A stretch of 64,000 bases of DNA from assembly GCA_937958045.1 (NCBI GenBank), contig CALFXL010000002.1:39193-103192 (forward strand), given 5' to 3'. Numbering within the stretch: position 1 is the first letter of the stretch; every line of letters starts with the position of its first letter. The stretch is from an uncultured Opitutaceae bacterium. GTDB taxonomy: Bacteria > Verrucomicrobiota > Verrucomicrobiia > Opitutales > Opitutaceae. A program made the translations under genes and the position numbers. Positions 26,814 through 35,492 of this stretch are shown one piece after another. The notes below the pieces were generated by a model, which was not told the DNA's origin, did not search any database, and worked only from the letters and a program-made list of their open reading frames with translations.

Positions 26814-28628
26814 ATGCTTCGCACGCGTCTCTACCTCGGTCTGCTGCCGCTGCTGTTGCTCTTCATCGGTGTCGGCCTCGCGGCGATGTATATTTGCCGC
26901 GATCTCGGTCGCTCAATCGAAGCGAAGCTCGTCACCAGTTACCGCGTGATGATTGGTTGTCATGAAATGCGCGAAGCCGCGTATGCGATGAACGACGCGA
27001 TCCGCGACGCGCAGAGCGGACGCATCCTCGAAAGTCGTCCCGTGTATGAAGAACAGCGCAGCCGTTTCCGTCGCGAGTTGATGGACCAATCGTTTTCCTC
27101 CGCCGGCACGTTGCGCACGGAAGCGCTCGCGAAGGTCGCCGAAGCGTTCGACGTCATGGTGGAGTATGGCGATGCGATGTTTCAGCAAAACGCGACCGTC
27201 ACGCGGCAGAGTTTTCAACACGCGCAACAAGTCCTGAACGCCACGCTGCGCTCGCTCGAAGATTTGACGCACGCCGACTACAGCGAGCTGCAGAATGAAG
27301 CGAAACGCGTGGCCGACATCGCGCGCGTGAGTATCAACGTCGTCGCCGGCGCGATGGTCGGCGGCATCGTGTTGTCGCTCTTGCTGTCGTATCGACTCGC
27401 GCGTTCGTTGCTTAAACCGATCGGCGCGCTCACCGCGTCCGCCGCCGCGCTGGGCGATGGCAATCTCGACCGCGACGTCCCGGTGACTTCCAACGACGAA
27501 CTCGGCGAACTCGCGCGCACGTTTAATCTCATGGCCGCGAAACTCCGCGCGTATCGCGACGCCACAGCGGCGAAGGTTGTGCGCGCGCAACGCACGATGG
27601 AGGCCACGCTCACCTCGACGCCGGATCCGCTGTTTGTGGTTTCACGCGAAGGCACGCCCGAGCTGCGCAATCCCGCGGCCGAGGAAGTCGCGGCATCGCC
27701 GGAGTTCGCGGACGGCATTCCCGAGTGGTTGATGAAACCGCTGCGCATGGTGCTCTCGACCGGCGTGCATTACGTGCCGACGGATTACGATCATGTCGTG
27801 ACTGTGCATATCGGCCGCGACGAACGCCATTATCTGCCGCGCATCCTTTCGATCGGCGATTCGCTCACGGGCTTCGGTGGCGCCGCGATGATCCTGCAGG
27901 ATGTGACGAAGTTCCGCCTGCTCGACGACGCGAAGACGAATCTCGTGGGCACCGTGAGCCACGAACTCAAAACACCGCTCACCAGCCTGCGCATGGCGGT
28001 GTATTTGTTGTTGGAAGAAAATTTCGGAAAACTCACGCCCGCGCAGAAGGAGATGCTCGAAACCGCGCGAGGCGACGCCGACCGTCTGCTGCGCATCCTC
28101 AACGACATCCTCGACCTCTCGCGCTTGGAAAACAGCCGCGGCGCGCTCAACCGCCGCGATGTCGAAGTGCCCGCGCTGCTCGAAGACATGGCGCGCGAGA
28201 TGAAAGCGATCGTGGACGACGCCGGCCAGCGCATCGAGATCGTCATCGAAGACGGCGTGAGCACGGTGAACGTCGATCCCGACCGCTTGCGCCATGTGTT
28301 TATCAACCTGCTGTCCAACGCGTCGAAATATTCACCCGAAGGCGGCGTGATCACGTTGTACGCGCGCCCCGGAGGGGACGGCGTGGTGCGTTTCGGCGTG
28401 CGCGATCAAGGCCCCGGTATCCCGGAAGAAAGCCAGCGCGCAGTCTTCGAAAAATTCTACCGCGTACCCAACCAGACGCGCAAAGGCGCCGGCCTCGGAT
28501 TGACGATCGCGCGCGAAATCGTGCTCGAACACGGCGGCGCGATCGGCTGCACCAGCAAGCTCGGCCAAGGCAGCGATTTTTATTTCCTTATCCCGGTCAA
28601 CGCGAGCGAGGAGATGGCGGCAGACTGA
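26814..28628 (+). CDS. Membrane sensor histidine kinase, KinB-like
   Basis: 604 residues. TM1 is about 7-27, followed by a helical periplasmic sensor (28-170) and TM2 at about 172-194. Then come HAMP (195-250), a PAS domain (about 262-370, TSTPDPLFVVSREG), and HisKA with the phospho-accepting H383 in GTVSHELKTPLTSLRM. The ATPase domain has N-box HVFINLLSNASKYSP, G1 DQGPGIPEE and G2 KGAGLGLTIAREIV. Domain order, length (KinB of Pseudomonas is about 595) and an AlgB-like partner immediately upstream make a KinB/AlgB-type two-component system likely. The signal sensed is not apparent. No terminator directly follows. Confidence 0.88.
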   Translation: MLRTRLYLGLLPLLLLFIGVGLAAMYICRDLGRSIEAKLVTSYRVMIGCHEMREAAYAMNDAIRDAQSGRILESRPVYEEQRSRFRRELMDQSFSSAGTLRTEALAKVAEAFDVMVEYGDAMFQQNATVTRQSFQHAQQVLNATLRSLEDLTHADYSELQNEAKRVADIARVSINVVAGAMVGGIVLSLLLSYRLARSLLKPIGALTASAAALGDGNLDRDVPVTSNDELGELARTFNLMAAKLRAYRDATAAKVVRAQRTMEATLTSTPDPLFVVSREGTPELRNPAAEEVAASPEFADGIPEWLMKPLRMVLSTGVHYVPTDYDHVVTVHIGRDERHYLPRILSIGDSLTGFGGAAMILQDVTKFRLLDDAKTNLVGTVSHELKTPLTSLRMAVYLLLEENFGKLTPAQKEMLETARGDADRLLRILNDILDLSRLENSRGALNRRDVEVPALLEDMAREMKAIVDDAGQRIEIVIEDGVSTVNVDPDRLRHVFINLLSNASKYSPEGGVITLYARPGGDGVVRFGVRDQGPGIPEESQRAVFEKFYRVPNQTRKGAGLGLTIAREIVLEHGGAIGCTSKLGQGSDFYFLIPVNASEEMAAD

Positions 28629-28778
28629 AAGGACACGGTGGCAGTAGCGACGTGCTGCCAGCGAATCGAAGGCTGAAAATTTGGCGAAAGTCCCGGCCAG
28701 AGCTAACGACGAGCTCCCTACTGCCGATAAAGCTGGAGATTATATCTTCGTCGACGCAGCGCACCCTTCTCGTCCGAT

Positions 28779-29138
28779 ATGAAAACTCAATCCAAACTCG
28801 TATTGAGCGTGCTGGTCATGGCCGCAGCTCTTTTGTCGGCTTGCGTCAGCGATGTGATGCAGCTTTCGGAAAACACATTTATGGTTTCCAAAACCAGCAG
28901 TGCCGGAGCATTTGCTAGCAAATCTAGCATGCAGGCTAAGGCGATCAAAGCGGGCAACGAGTTTGCAGCGAAAAGGGGTAAAGTTGCTGTCGCTACCGGG
29001 ACTGAGTGGGAGCGTCCTCCGCAGGGATTTCCCACTTTTACCTACTACTTCAAAATCGTGGATGCTGACTCGGCGGAGGCTAAGGACGCTGTTCTGCGCA
29101 AAACTCCAGACATCGTGATTGAGGACGCGAGGAATTGA
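28779..29138 (+). CDS. Small lipoprotein of unknown function
   Basis: 119 residues with a type II signal peptide: a basic start, a hydrophobic core and the lipobox LSAC with acylated C22. The mature part is about 97 residues and includes AGAFASKSSMQAKAIKAGNEFAAKRGKVAV, a helix seen in several short uncharacterised Gram-negative lipoproteins. It ends in a charged tail. Codon use is slightly less GC-rich than in the kinase upstream. The gene stands alone between the kinase and the tmRNA. It is probably attached to the inner leaflet of the outer membrane; the role is unknown. Confidence 0.65.
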   Translation: MKTQSKLVLSVLVMAAALLSACVSDVMQLSENTFMVSKTSSAGAFASKSSMQAKAIKAGNEFAAKRGKVAVATGTEWERPPQGFPTFTYYFKIVDADSAEAKDAVLRKTPDIVIEDARN

Positions 29139-29255
29139 TAGATTCCCTTAAGATCTAGCGCTTCGCACACGTCGGCTACGTTCTGAACACGCACTATGTT
29201 TAGGCAGGAGAGCGGCAGGAATTTCGTCCTTATCTCGATCTACCTATAAGAAATT

Positions 29256-29607
29256 TGGTGGAGGTGGCGGGAGTTGAACCCGCGTGCCCCTGACCTTCGC
29301 ACGCCGCATCTACCGTTATAGTGAATTATTAATCTCGTCTGGGTTTCGCGAATTCACGCGCTAACCCCAGACCAACTCCCGGGTGAAGGTACGACGTGCG
29401 GCCCGCGAGCCGCTCCACACGTTATGCCTGCTGTCGACGTTCGCTCCGGCTAGCAGGTGTCGCCGGGCAAACGACGCTGCTTTAAGCAGCGAGGGGCATT
29501 TCTTCGTAGTTGCCGTTTATTGTTTTGAAGGGGGATTAACGAGGCCAACCTTCATCCTCGAACGGCAGCGGCGCACTCCAACCAAGGGTCGAATCCAAAA
29601 CACCCCC
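29256..29607 (-). ncRNA. ssrA: Transfer-messenger RNA (one-piece tmRNA)
   Basis: The transcript runs from GGGGGTG at 29607 to the CCA at 29258-29256, about 352 nt. The acceptor stem pairs GGGGGUG with CACCUCC, including the G3-U pair that tRNA-Ala synthetase recognises. A T-arm with GTTCAA lies next to the 3' end (rc of 29263-29283). The tag reading frame ends in PLAA and a TAA at 29484-29482; the codons before it read NGNYEEMPLAA. The resume codon is not certain. The RNA rescues stalled ribosomes with SmpB and tags proteins for proteolysis. Confidence 0.9.
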
Positions 29608-29877
29608 ATTTAAAGAAAGTGGGAAGTTACACGCGCCATGGGCCAAGGCAGAACGCGTGACGCGCCGCAGTGGTCTGGCGTGGATTGGGTGCTAGCCAAT
29701 CAAAGAACAGGAGCACGGAAGGTGCGCAGTTTCCGCGGAATTTCAAGGGGGATTGCGACGGAGGGGCGCGGTGCGTTGCGGGCGAGCGTGATGTGCGTGG
29801 GTGTCGTGTGTAAGGCGCGCGAGCTTTTGGCTTTCGTCGTGCGGCGGCGGGCGTCATCGGTGTTGGCGCATTTTCTC

Positions 29878-30594
29878 ATGTCGAAAGCGAGCGATGATGT
29901 TTCTTCCGTGGTGCGGCAGATCCGGTTTGTGGGCCGGTCGAGCGGCGCGGTGAAGGCGCTGGGCGGTTTCAAGAAAGGGCATCACACGCTGCCCGATGTG
30001 GTGAATGCGACCACGACCGCGTTTCTCGGAAAACTCTGCGCGGATGAACTGGCGACGGAGGCCGAGTCGTTTTTCCAACGATCGCGCGAAGCGTTTGGCT
30101 ACAAACGAAAGGAGTTGGCGCTCGATGTGGTGAGCCCGGGCGCGGTGCTCACGACGAAGGATTTCACGTTCGAGTGGATGTATGCGCTCGATGACGCGGA
30201 GCCGTCGTCGTGGACGCTCACGCGAACGCTGCACGGCTTGGCGCGTAGTGATTTTGTGAATACGCCGGGATGCGCGGAGGTATTTGGCGGGCTTTTCAGT
30301 GAGCTCGTTTTCGGGCTGGCGAAAGGTGCGCCGGTGGAAGCGGTGATCGATGCGATCGAAGACCTCGAACCCGAAGAGGACGCGACCCCGTTGCGCGTGG
30401 ATTATCCCTCGGATTGCCGGCACTGCGTGGTGTCGGTCGAAGGCGTTTCCGCGACGGTGCGCTTCGAAGGCGCGGAACTGTCGATGGTGTTTCCGCGCGC
30501 GGGATCGCCGCGGGAGTTGCTCGATGGATTCCTCGCTGTGCGCTCGGCGTTTGCGCTCACAAAAAACAAGGCGCTCGCGGCGTTGCTAAAATAA
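29878..30594 (+). CDS. Conserved hypothetical protein
   Basis: 238 residues from the ATG at 29878 (MSKASDDVSSVV). The longer open frame running back to 29638 is arginine-rich and looks like a shadow. No signal peptide or membrane helix is seen. The protein is mixed alpha/beta and includes LVFGLAKGAPVEAVIDAIEDLEPEED and a C-terminal CVVSVEGVSATVRFEGAELSM strand region. I do not recognise the family. It stands between the tmRNA and a convergent malate dehydrogenase, with a bidirectional hairpin right after its stop. It may be cytoplasmic; the function is unknown. Confidence 0.6.
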   Translation: MSKASDDVSSVVRQIRFVGRSSGAVKALGGFKKGHHTLPDVVNATTTAFLGKLCADELATEAESFFQRSREAFGYKRKELALDVVSPGAVLTTKDFTFEWMYALDDAEPSSWTLTRTLHGLARSDFVNTPGCAEVFGGLFSELVFGLAKGAPVEAVIDAIEDLEPEEDATPLRVDYPSDCRHCVVSVEGVSATVRFEGAELSMVFPRAGSPRELLDGFLAVRSAFALTKNKALAALLK

Positions 30595-30596
30595 AA

Positions 30597-30622
30597 CGCG
30601 CGATCCGGTGAAGGATCGCGCG
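30597..30622. terminator. Hairpin between convergent genes, probable bidirectional terminator
   Basis: A perfect 10-bp stem CGCGCGATCC / GGATCGCGCG with a six-base loop lies 3 bp after one stop and 49 bp from the facing stop of mdh. No long T run follows on either strand, so termination may be weak or factor-assisted. Confidence 0.6.
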
Positions 30623-30670
30623 CGAGAGAGACAGAAACGGAAAGGCCGGCGGGCCGCCGGCGCTCCCGGC

Positions 30671-31654
30671 TCAGAGCATATCGGCGACGGCCGCGCGCTC
30701 TTCGACGAGTTCTTTGTTGGTCGCGGCGATCTTGGACTTCGCGAAGTCGTCCATCGTGTATTCGGTGATGACTTCGTAGCTGCCGGGCGTGGTGGTACGC
30801 ACAGGCATGCCGGCCCAGACATTGGCGTCGAAGCCGTAGAGGCCGTTGGACTTCACAGCGACGGAGTGGATGGCGCCGGGCGTCATGAGATCGCGGACGT
30901 GATCGACGAGCGCGTTGGCGGCCGAAGCGGCGGAGGAGAGACCGCGGGCGGCGATGATGGCGGCGCCGCGTTTGCCGACGGTTTCGCAGAACGGGCCTTG
31001 GAGCCAGGCATCGTCATTGATGACTTGGGCGGCGGGCTTGCCGTTGATGGTGGCATGCGCGAACGCGGGGAACATGGTCGGGCTGTGATTGCCGTAGATG
31101 AAGATATTCTTCACGGCGGTGAGGTCGACGCCGGCCTTCTTGGCGAGCTGCGCTTGGGCGCGGTTTTGGTCGAGGCGCACCATCGCGGTGAAACGCTCGG
31201 CGGGCAGACGCTTCGCCTGGCTGGCGGCGATCATGCAGTTCGTGTTGGCGGGGTTGCCGACCACGGCGACGCGGGCGTCATCGGCCGCGACTTCGTCGAT
31301 GATTTTGCCCTGGGCGATGAAGATCTTGCCGTTGTCCTTGAGGAGATCGGCGCGCTCCATGCCGGGGCCGCGCGGTTTGGCGCCGACGAGCAGGCACCAG
31401 TTGGCGTCTTTGAAACCGACGCGTGCATCGTCGGTGAGCACCATGCCCTTGAGCAGCGGGAACGCGCAGTCGTCGAGCTCCATGGCGACGCCTTCGAGCG
31501 CCTTCATGGCTTTCTCGACCGGGACTTCGATGAGTTGAAGAATGACAGGTTGGTCGGGACCAAACATCGCACCGGAAGCGATGCGGAAGAGGAGGGAGTA
31601 GGAGATCTGGCCGGCGGCGCCGGTCACTGCGACACGGATGGGTGATTTGCTCAT
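30671..31654 (-). CDS. mdh: Malate dehydrogenase
   Basis: 327 residues, the usual length of the cytosolic-type (type 2) NAD malate dehydrogenase. The dinucleotide-binding loop GAAGQISYSLLFRI is at about 12-25, with VVGNPANTNC at about 132, the catalytic segment including RLDQNRAQAQLA, and the active-site His in IYGNHSPTMFP (about 189-199). It interconverts malate and oxaloacetate in the TCA cycle. It is a single gene with a short 5' gap to the next gene upstream and converges on the hypothetical gene across a hairpin. Confidence 0.95.
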   Translation of the reverse strand: MSKSPIRVAVTGAAGQISYSLLFRIASGAMFGPDQPVILQLIEVPVEKAMKALEGVAMELDDCAFPLLKGMVLTDDARVGFKDANWCLLVGAKPRGPGMERADLLKDNGKIFIAQGKIIDEVAADDARVAVVGNPANTNCMIAASQAKRLPAERFTAMVRLDQNRAQAQLAKKAGVDLTAVKNIFIYGNHSPTMFPAFAHATINGKPAAQVINDDAWLQGPFCETVGKRGAAIIAARGLSSAASAANALVDHVRDLMTPGAIHSVAVKSNGLYGFDANVWAGMPVRTTTPGSYEVITEYTMDDFAKSKIAATNKELVEERAAVADML

Positions 31655-31776
31655 GAGAGTGGGGAAGAGTTTAGCAAAGGACGGGTTGCGATGACACGCA
31701 TGGATTGTGTTTCAGCGTGCGGAATTAGCGGCGTGGCAACGATGCAGTAGGATTTTTGGCGAGCGTGTAGCGACGC

Positions 31777-32832
31777 TCATGCGAAGCGCGGCGCGAGGCT
31801 GGTGTGGATTTCGCGGATCATGCCCTCGGTCGTCTCCCAATCGATGCAACCATCGGTGATGGAGACGCCGTATTTGAGGTTTTCCTTCGGCTGGGGGAAC
31901 GGCTGGGAACCTGCGTGGAGATTGCTCTCGACCATCGCACCCATGATGGAGGTGTTGCCTTCGGCGATTTGGGCGAGCAGTGCGCGCATGACCTCGGGTT
32001 GGCGTTCGGGACGTTTGCCGGAGTTTTCATGCGAGCAATCGACGAGGATCGAAGTGGGCAGGCCGGCTTTGGCGAGAAGTGCTTCGGTTTGGATGATGTG
32101 CGCCGGGCCGTAGTTGGGGCCGGTGGTGCCGCCGCGCAGGACGATGTGCGCTTCGGGGTTGCCGCGCGTGGAAACGGCGGAGGCGTTGCCGTCCATGTTT
32201 ATGCCGAGAAAAGTCTGCGGCTGCGACGCGGCCTTGATGGCGTTGATCGCGGTCTGGAGGGAGCCGTCGGTGCCGTTTTTGAAGCCGATCGGCATGGAGA
32301 GACCGGAAGCCATCTGACGATGGGTTTGCGACTCCGTGGTGCGCGCGCCGATGGCGCCCCAGCAAACCAAGTCCGCGAGGTATTGCGGCGTGATCGGGTC
32401 GAGAAATTCCGTGGCGGTGGGTAGGCCGAGATCGAGGATTTCGCGCAAGAACGCGCGGGCGGTGCGCAGGCCTTCCGCGATGTCATGCGAACCGTCGAGA
32501 CGCGGATCCATGATCAAGCCCTTCCAGCCGACGGTGGTGCGCGGTTTTTCGAAATACACGCGCATGACGATCATGATGCGGTCCGACACCTCCTTGGCGA
32601 TGGCGGCGAGGCGGCGCGCGTACTCGGCGCCGGCGACGGTGTCGTGGATCGAGCAAGGGCCGACGACCAGCAGGAAACGTTTGTCGCTGGTGAAGATGAT
32701 GCGGTTAATCTCTTTCCGCGAGTGGGCGATGAAATCTGCCTGCGATTCGGTTTTAGGCAGTTCGGCCAGGAGCTGTTTCGGCGCGGGCAAAGGGCGCGTC
32801 TCGACGACGTTGATGTCGGAGGTCTTTTGCAT
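31777..32832 (-). CDS. 3-deoxy-7-phosphoheptulonate (DAHP) synthase
   Basis: 351 residues, class I AroF/G/H type. Motifs include VVGPCSIHD at about 57-65, RVYFEKPRTTVGWKG at about 91-105 (substrate-binding KPRT), RTTESQTHRQMASGLSMPIGFKNGTDG at about 163, and DCSHENSGKRPERQ near 267. It condenses phosphoenolpyruvate with erythrose-4-phosphate in the first step of the shikimate pathway. Which aromatic amino acid inhibits it cannot be told from sequence alone, so no isozyme letter is given. The upstream leader holds two strong hairpins. Confidence 0.95.
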   Translation of the reverse strand: MQKTSDINVVETRPLPAPKQLLAELPKTESQADFIAHSRKEINRIIFTSDKRFLLVVGPCSIHDTVAGAEYARRLAAIAKEVSDRIMIVMRVYFEKPRTTVGWKGLIMDPRLDGSHDIAEGLRTARAFLREILDLGLPTATEFLDPITPQYLADLVCWGAIGARTTESQTHRQMASGLSMPIGFKNGTDGSLQTAINAIKAASQPQTFLGINMDGNASAVSTRGNPEAHIVLRGGTTGPNYGPAHIIQTEALLAKAGLPTSILVDCSHENSGKRPERQPEVMRALLAQIAEGNTSIMGAMVESNLHAGSQPFPQPKENLKYGVSITDGCIDWETTEGMIREIHTSLAPRFA

Positions 32833-32928
32833 GGAAGGGGCAGACCTTGGCCTGTTCCCGCTTTCAGTGGCAAGCTTCGGGTGTCGGCAGCGGATTTTCC
32901 CTCGGTCGGCCGGCGTAGAAAAGAAGTT

Positions 32929-33000
32929 GGCCGGTCGCCTACCCCTAAGCGACCGGCCATTTGCTTTCTTAGTTACCCCAAAACTCCCGCTATGCGGGAG
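32929..33000 (-). promoter_or_regulatory. Two perfect hairpins in the aroF/G/H-type leader region
   Basis: A 10-bp stem (GGCCGGTCGC at 32929-32938 with GCGACCGGCC at 32949-32958) and a 7-bp stem (CTCCCGC at 32984-32990 with GCGGGAG at 32994-33000). They lie 97-168 bp in front of the DAHP synthase start, in the gap to the divergent YgfZ gene. They could be transcript-leader structures or protein-binding palindromes. I see no leader peptide rich in aromatic codons. Confidence 0.4.
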
Positions 33001-33115
33001 AAGTGAGAAATTCGATGGAGCAAATGAGTAACGAGAAGGTGGGTGTCGTCAATTAAAACTTGGATTTTTCGACTGCGGTTTTTGCAATTTGCCTAACTTT
33101 AGGCACTTAAAAGCT

Positions 33116-34039
33116 ATGAAATTTGGCACGCGTGTCCGCGTTTTTCCTTTCCGCCCGGCCGCGGTGCTTCGGGCGACGGGTGAGGACGCATTAACTTTTC
33201 TCCAAGGGCAATTTACACAGGATCTGAAACCCTGCGCCGACGGCCGGGTGGCGTATGGCTTGTGGCTGAATCAAAAGGGAAAAGTGCTGGCCGACAGCTT
33301 TGTGTGGAAGGACGCCGCGGACGTGTGGTGGCTGGTGAGTTATTTCTCGCCGGCGGCGATCATTCGCGAGCGTTTGGAGAGCTACATCATCGCGGACGAT
33401 GTGACCTTGGAGGACGAAACTGAAAACTGGGAGGGCTTCACCCTCGTGGGCGACGAAGCGGCGACATGGCTCGCACAGACGGGCGTTTCTCTGCCGGGCG
33501 AAAATGCGGTGAGCATCGGCTCGGCCGGTATGCTGTGGCGCGGACGTCGCGGCGTGGACGCGTGGGAATGGCTGCGGCCGCGCGCGCATGGCGCGCTTGA
33601 TCTCGGCGCGGCGGAAATCGGCGACGCGGAAGAACTCGAACGCGCGCGCATAACCGCCGCGGTGCCGGCGATTCCGCGCGACATCGGTCCAAGCGATTTG
33701 CCGCAGGAAGCAGGACTCGAGGTGTCGGCGATTTCGTTCACGAAAGGCTGTTATCTTGGGCAGGAAGTGATGGCGCGTTTGCACGCGATGGGGCAGGTGC
33801 GCCGGCGTTTGCTGCCGGTCGTGGCTGCGATTGGCGTGGAGATGCCGACGACGTTGCCCGCGGATGTTTTTTCGGGCGAAAAACGCATCGGCGAATTGCG
33901 CTCCGCGTGCGCGGACTCGTCGGGCGAAGGCTGGCGAGGACTGGCGATGCTTTCGACGCTGGGCTTGCCCGCGGACGCCACGCTGAGTCTGGTGGCGGGA
34001 GGTCCGACGGCGTTGACGCTCGGATCTGCTCCACAATGA
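33116..34039 (+). CDS. ygfZ: YgfZ/GcvT-like folate-binding protein
   Basis: 307 residues from the ATG at 33116. The opening ATGEDALTFLQGQFTQDLK is the typical YgfZ/GcvT N-terminal beta region, and the signature KGCYLGQEVMARLHAMGQVRR at about 214-234 contains the conserved cysteine and GQE. The protein is thought to use tetrahydrofolate to help maintain Fe-S clusters and MnmE-linked tRNA modification, rather than aminomethyl transfer. A TTG nine codons upstream is possible but less likely. Its stop overlaps the next start by 4 bp (ATGA). Confidence 0.88.
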   Translation: MKFGTRVRVFPFRPAAVLRATGEDALTFLQGQFTQDLKPCADGRVAYGLWLNQKGKVLADSFVWKDAADVWWLVSYFSPAAIIRERLESYIIADDVTLEDETENWEGFTLVGDEAATWLAQTGVSLPGENAVSIGSAGMLWRGRRGVDAWEWLRPRAHGALDLGAAEIGDAEELERARITAAVPAIPRDIGPSDLPQEAGLEVSAISFTKGCYLGQEVMARLHAMGQVRRRLLPVVAAIGVEMPTTLPADVFSGEKRIGELRSACADSSGEGWRGLAMLSTLGLPADATLSLVAGGPTALTLGSAPQ

Positions 34040-34266
34040 TCGAACACGAACAACTCGTCGCGCTCTGCGCGAAAATGGGCGCCACGCCTGCGCAAGCGGA
34101 GACGATGGCGACGCAACTCGCCAAGCGCGCGGATCAAATCGCAGCGCAACGCGGCATCACGCGGGTCGAAGCGATGGCGCATTTGTTGGAAGTCGTGGTG
34201 AAAGGTCGCAACGGCGAAACACCGCCGGGCTTTGAAGGACGTCCGCCCGAGCCGCCCGCGATCTAA
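34036..34266 (+). CDS. Small conserved hypothetical protein
   Basis: 76 residues (MIEHEQLVALCAKMGATPAQAE...), starting 4 bp inside the end of ygfZ, so translation is coupled. It is mainly helical with a repeated alanine-rich pattern and a proline-rich tail (PPGFEGRPPEPPA), and has no membrane segment. An open frame extends upstream of 34036 but overlaps ygfZ in another phase and is not supported. I recognise no family. The coupling suggests a function near YgfZ, but this is only context. Confidence 0.55.
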   Translation: MIEHEQLVALCAKMGATPAQAETMATQLAKRADQIAAQRGITRVEAMAHLLEVVVKGRNGETPPGFEGRPPEPPAI

Positions 34267-34340
34267 ACGTTGTGTGACGGGCGCGGCAAAAGCGTCTCGC
34301 CATCGGAGCGGACGATCGCGAGTTTCGCGGCTTTCTCCCC

Positions 34341-35480
34341 ATGAACGATCAGGTCCTCGCCCAGTTTCAATCGGCCTTCGGTCGCGCGCCGGAAATCGTC
34401 ACACGTGCTCCCGGTCGCATCGAATTCATCGGTAATCACACCGATTACAACGGCGGCACGGTGCTCGGGGCATCGATCGATCGCGGCGTGACAGTGGCGT
34501 TCGCGCGTCGCACGGATGGCAAGCGGCGTTTCTTCAGCGCGCTTTCCGGACGCGTGGTGGAGCTCGACGCGGGCGCTCCGCAAAAACAAAGCGGCGACGC
34601 AGGCTGGACCAATTATCCGCTCGGCGTGATCGCGGCGTTGCCGGAGTTTGGGCTGAAAGCGCCGGAGGGTTTTGATTATCTCGCGATGTCGGATTTGCCG
34701 ACGGGCGCGGGCCTCAGTAGCAGCGCGGCCATCGAGTTGGCGTCGGCGTTGGCGTTCTTAAAAGCGACCGATCAAAATCCGGATCGCGAGACCGTGGTGA
34801 AAATCGGACGTCACGCGGAGAATCATTTTGTCGGCGTGCCCTGCGGCATTCTCGACCAGGGCGTGTCGGGCTTCGGCAAAAAAGATCATCTCGTGTTCAT
34901 CGATTGCCGCGGCCCGAAGTTCGCGACCGTGCCGTTGCCGGCCGATGCGCATTTCTGGATCTTCAACACGCATCACAAACACGCGTTGGTCGACGGACTC
35001 TACGCGGCGCGTCATCGTGAGTGCATGGACGCCGCGAAAGCACTCGGCGTCGATTTGCTGGTCGATGCGACCGTGGCGCAGCTCGATGCGGCGCGCGAAA
35101 AATTGTCCGAGGCTTCGTACAAACGTGCGCGCCACGTGATCGAAGAAATCGCGCGCGTGGAGGCCGCGCAACGGGCGCTCGCGGCTGGCGATCTCGCGGC
35201 GGTCGGCGCGCTGCTCACGGCATCGCATCGCAGCTCGCAAACACTCTTTGAAAACAGCACGCCCGAGCTCGATGTGCTCGTCGATACGCTCGTGGCGACG
35301 CCGCATGTGTATGGCGCGCGTCTGACGGGCGGCGGTTTCGGTGGCGCGGTGATGGCGCTCACGAGCGGCCAGTTTGGCGAAGCGCAGGCCGCGGAAGTCG
35401 CGGCGGTGTATTCAAGAAAATACGACGCGCGTCCCGAGATCCTGCATTGCCGCACGGGCGATGGCGCCCGCGTGCTTTAG
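34341..35480 (+). CDS. galK: Galactokinase
   Basis: 379 residues of the GHMP kinase family. Signature GRIEFIGNHTDYNGG at about 25-39, ATP-binding loop LPTGAGLSSSAAIE at about 118-131, the catalytic Asp in PCGILDQ at about 167, and the C-terminal GARLTGGGFGGAVMA. It phosphorylates alpha-D-galactose at C1 in the Leloir pathway. The canonical GEHTDY reads GNHTDY here (N32 in place of Glu), a change at a sugar-contacting position. No other gal genes lie nearby. It stands 12 bp from the convergent prepilin peptidase stop. Confidence 0.85.
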   Translation: MNDQVLAQFQSAFGRAPEIVTRAPGRIEFIGNHTDYNGGTVLGASIDRGVTVAFARRTDGKRRFFSALSGRVVELDAGAPQKQSGDAGWTNYPLGVIAALPEFGLKAPEGFDYLAMSDLPTGAGLSSSAAIELASALAFLKATDQNPDRETVVKIGRHAENHFVGVPCGILDQGVSGFGKKDHLVFIDCRGPKFATVPLPADAHFWIFNTHHKHALVDGLYAARHRECMDAAKALGVDLLVDATVAQLDAAREKLSEASYKRARHVIEEIARVEAAQRALAAGDLAAVGALLTASHRSSQTLFENSTPELDVLVDTLVATPHVYGARLTGGGFGGAVMALTSGQFGEAQAAEVAAVYSRKYDARPEILHCRTGDGARVL

Positions 35481-35492
35481 GCGAAACGAAAC

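Noticed and set aside
29256..29290. Possible tRNA at the CCA-containing end
   Set aside because: The T-arm and acceptor end are present, but the paired 5' strand is about 350 bases away, which fits a tmRNA and not a tRNA.
29638..29877. Longer N-terminus for the hypothetical protein before 29878
   Set aside because: The added residues are arginine-rich and begin beside the tmRNA promoter region. The ATG at 29878 gives a clean start.
32571..32960. Leader peptide (129 codons) overlapping the DAHP synthase start
   Set aside because: It is in a different frame, overlaps the gene itself, and has no cluster of Trp, Phe or Tyr codons, so it is not an attenuator peptide.
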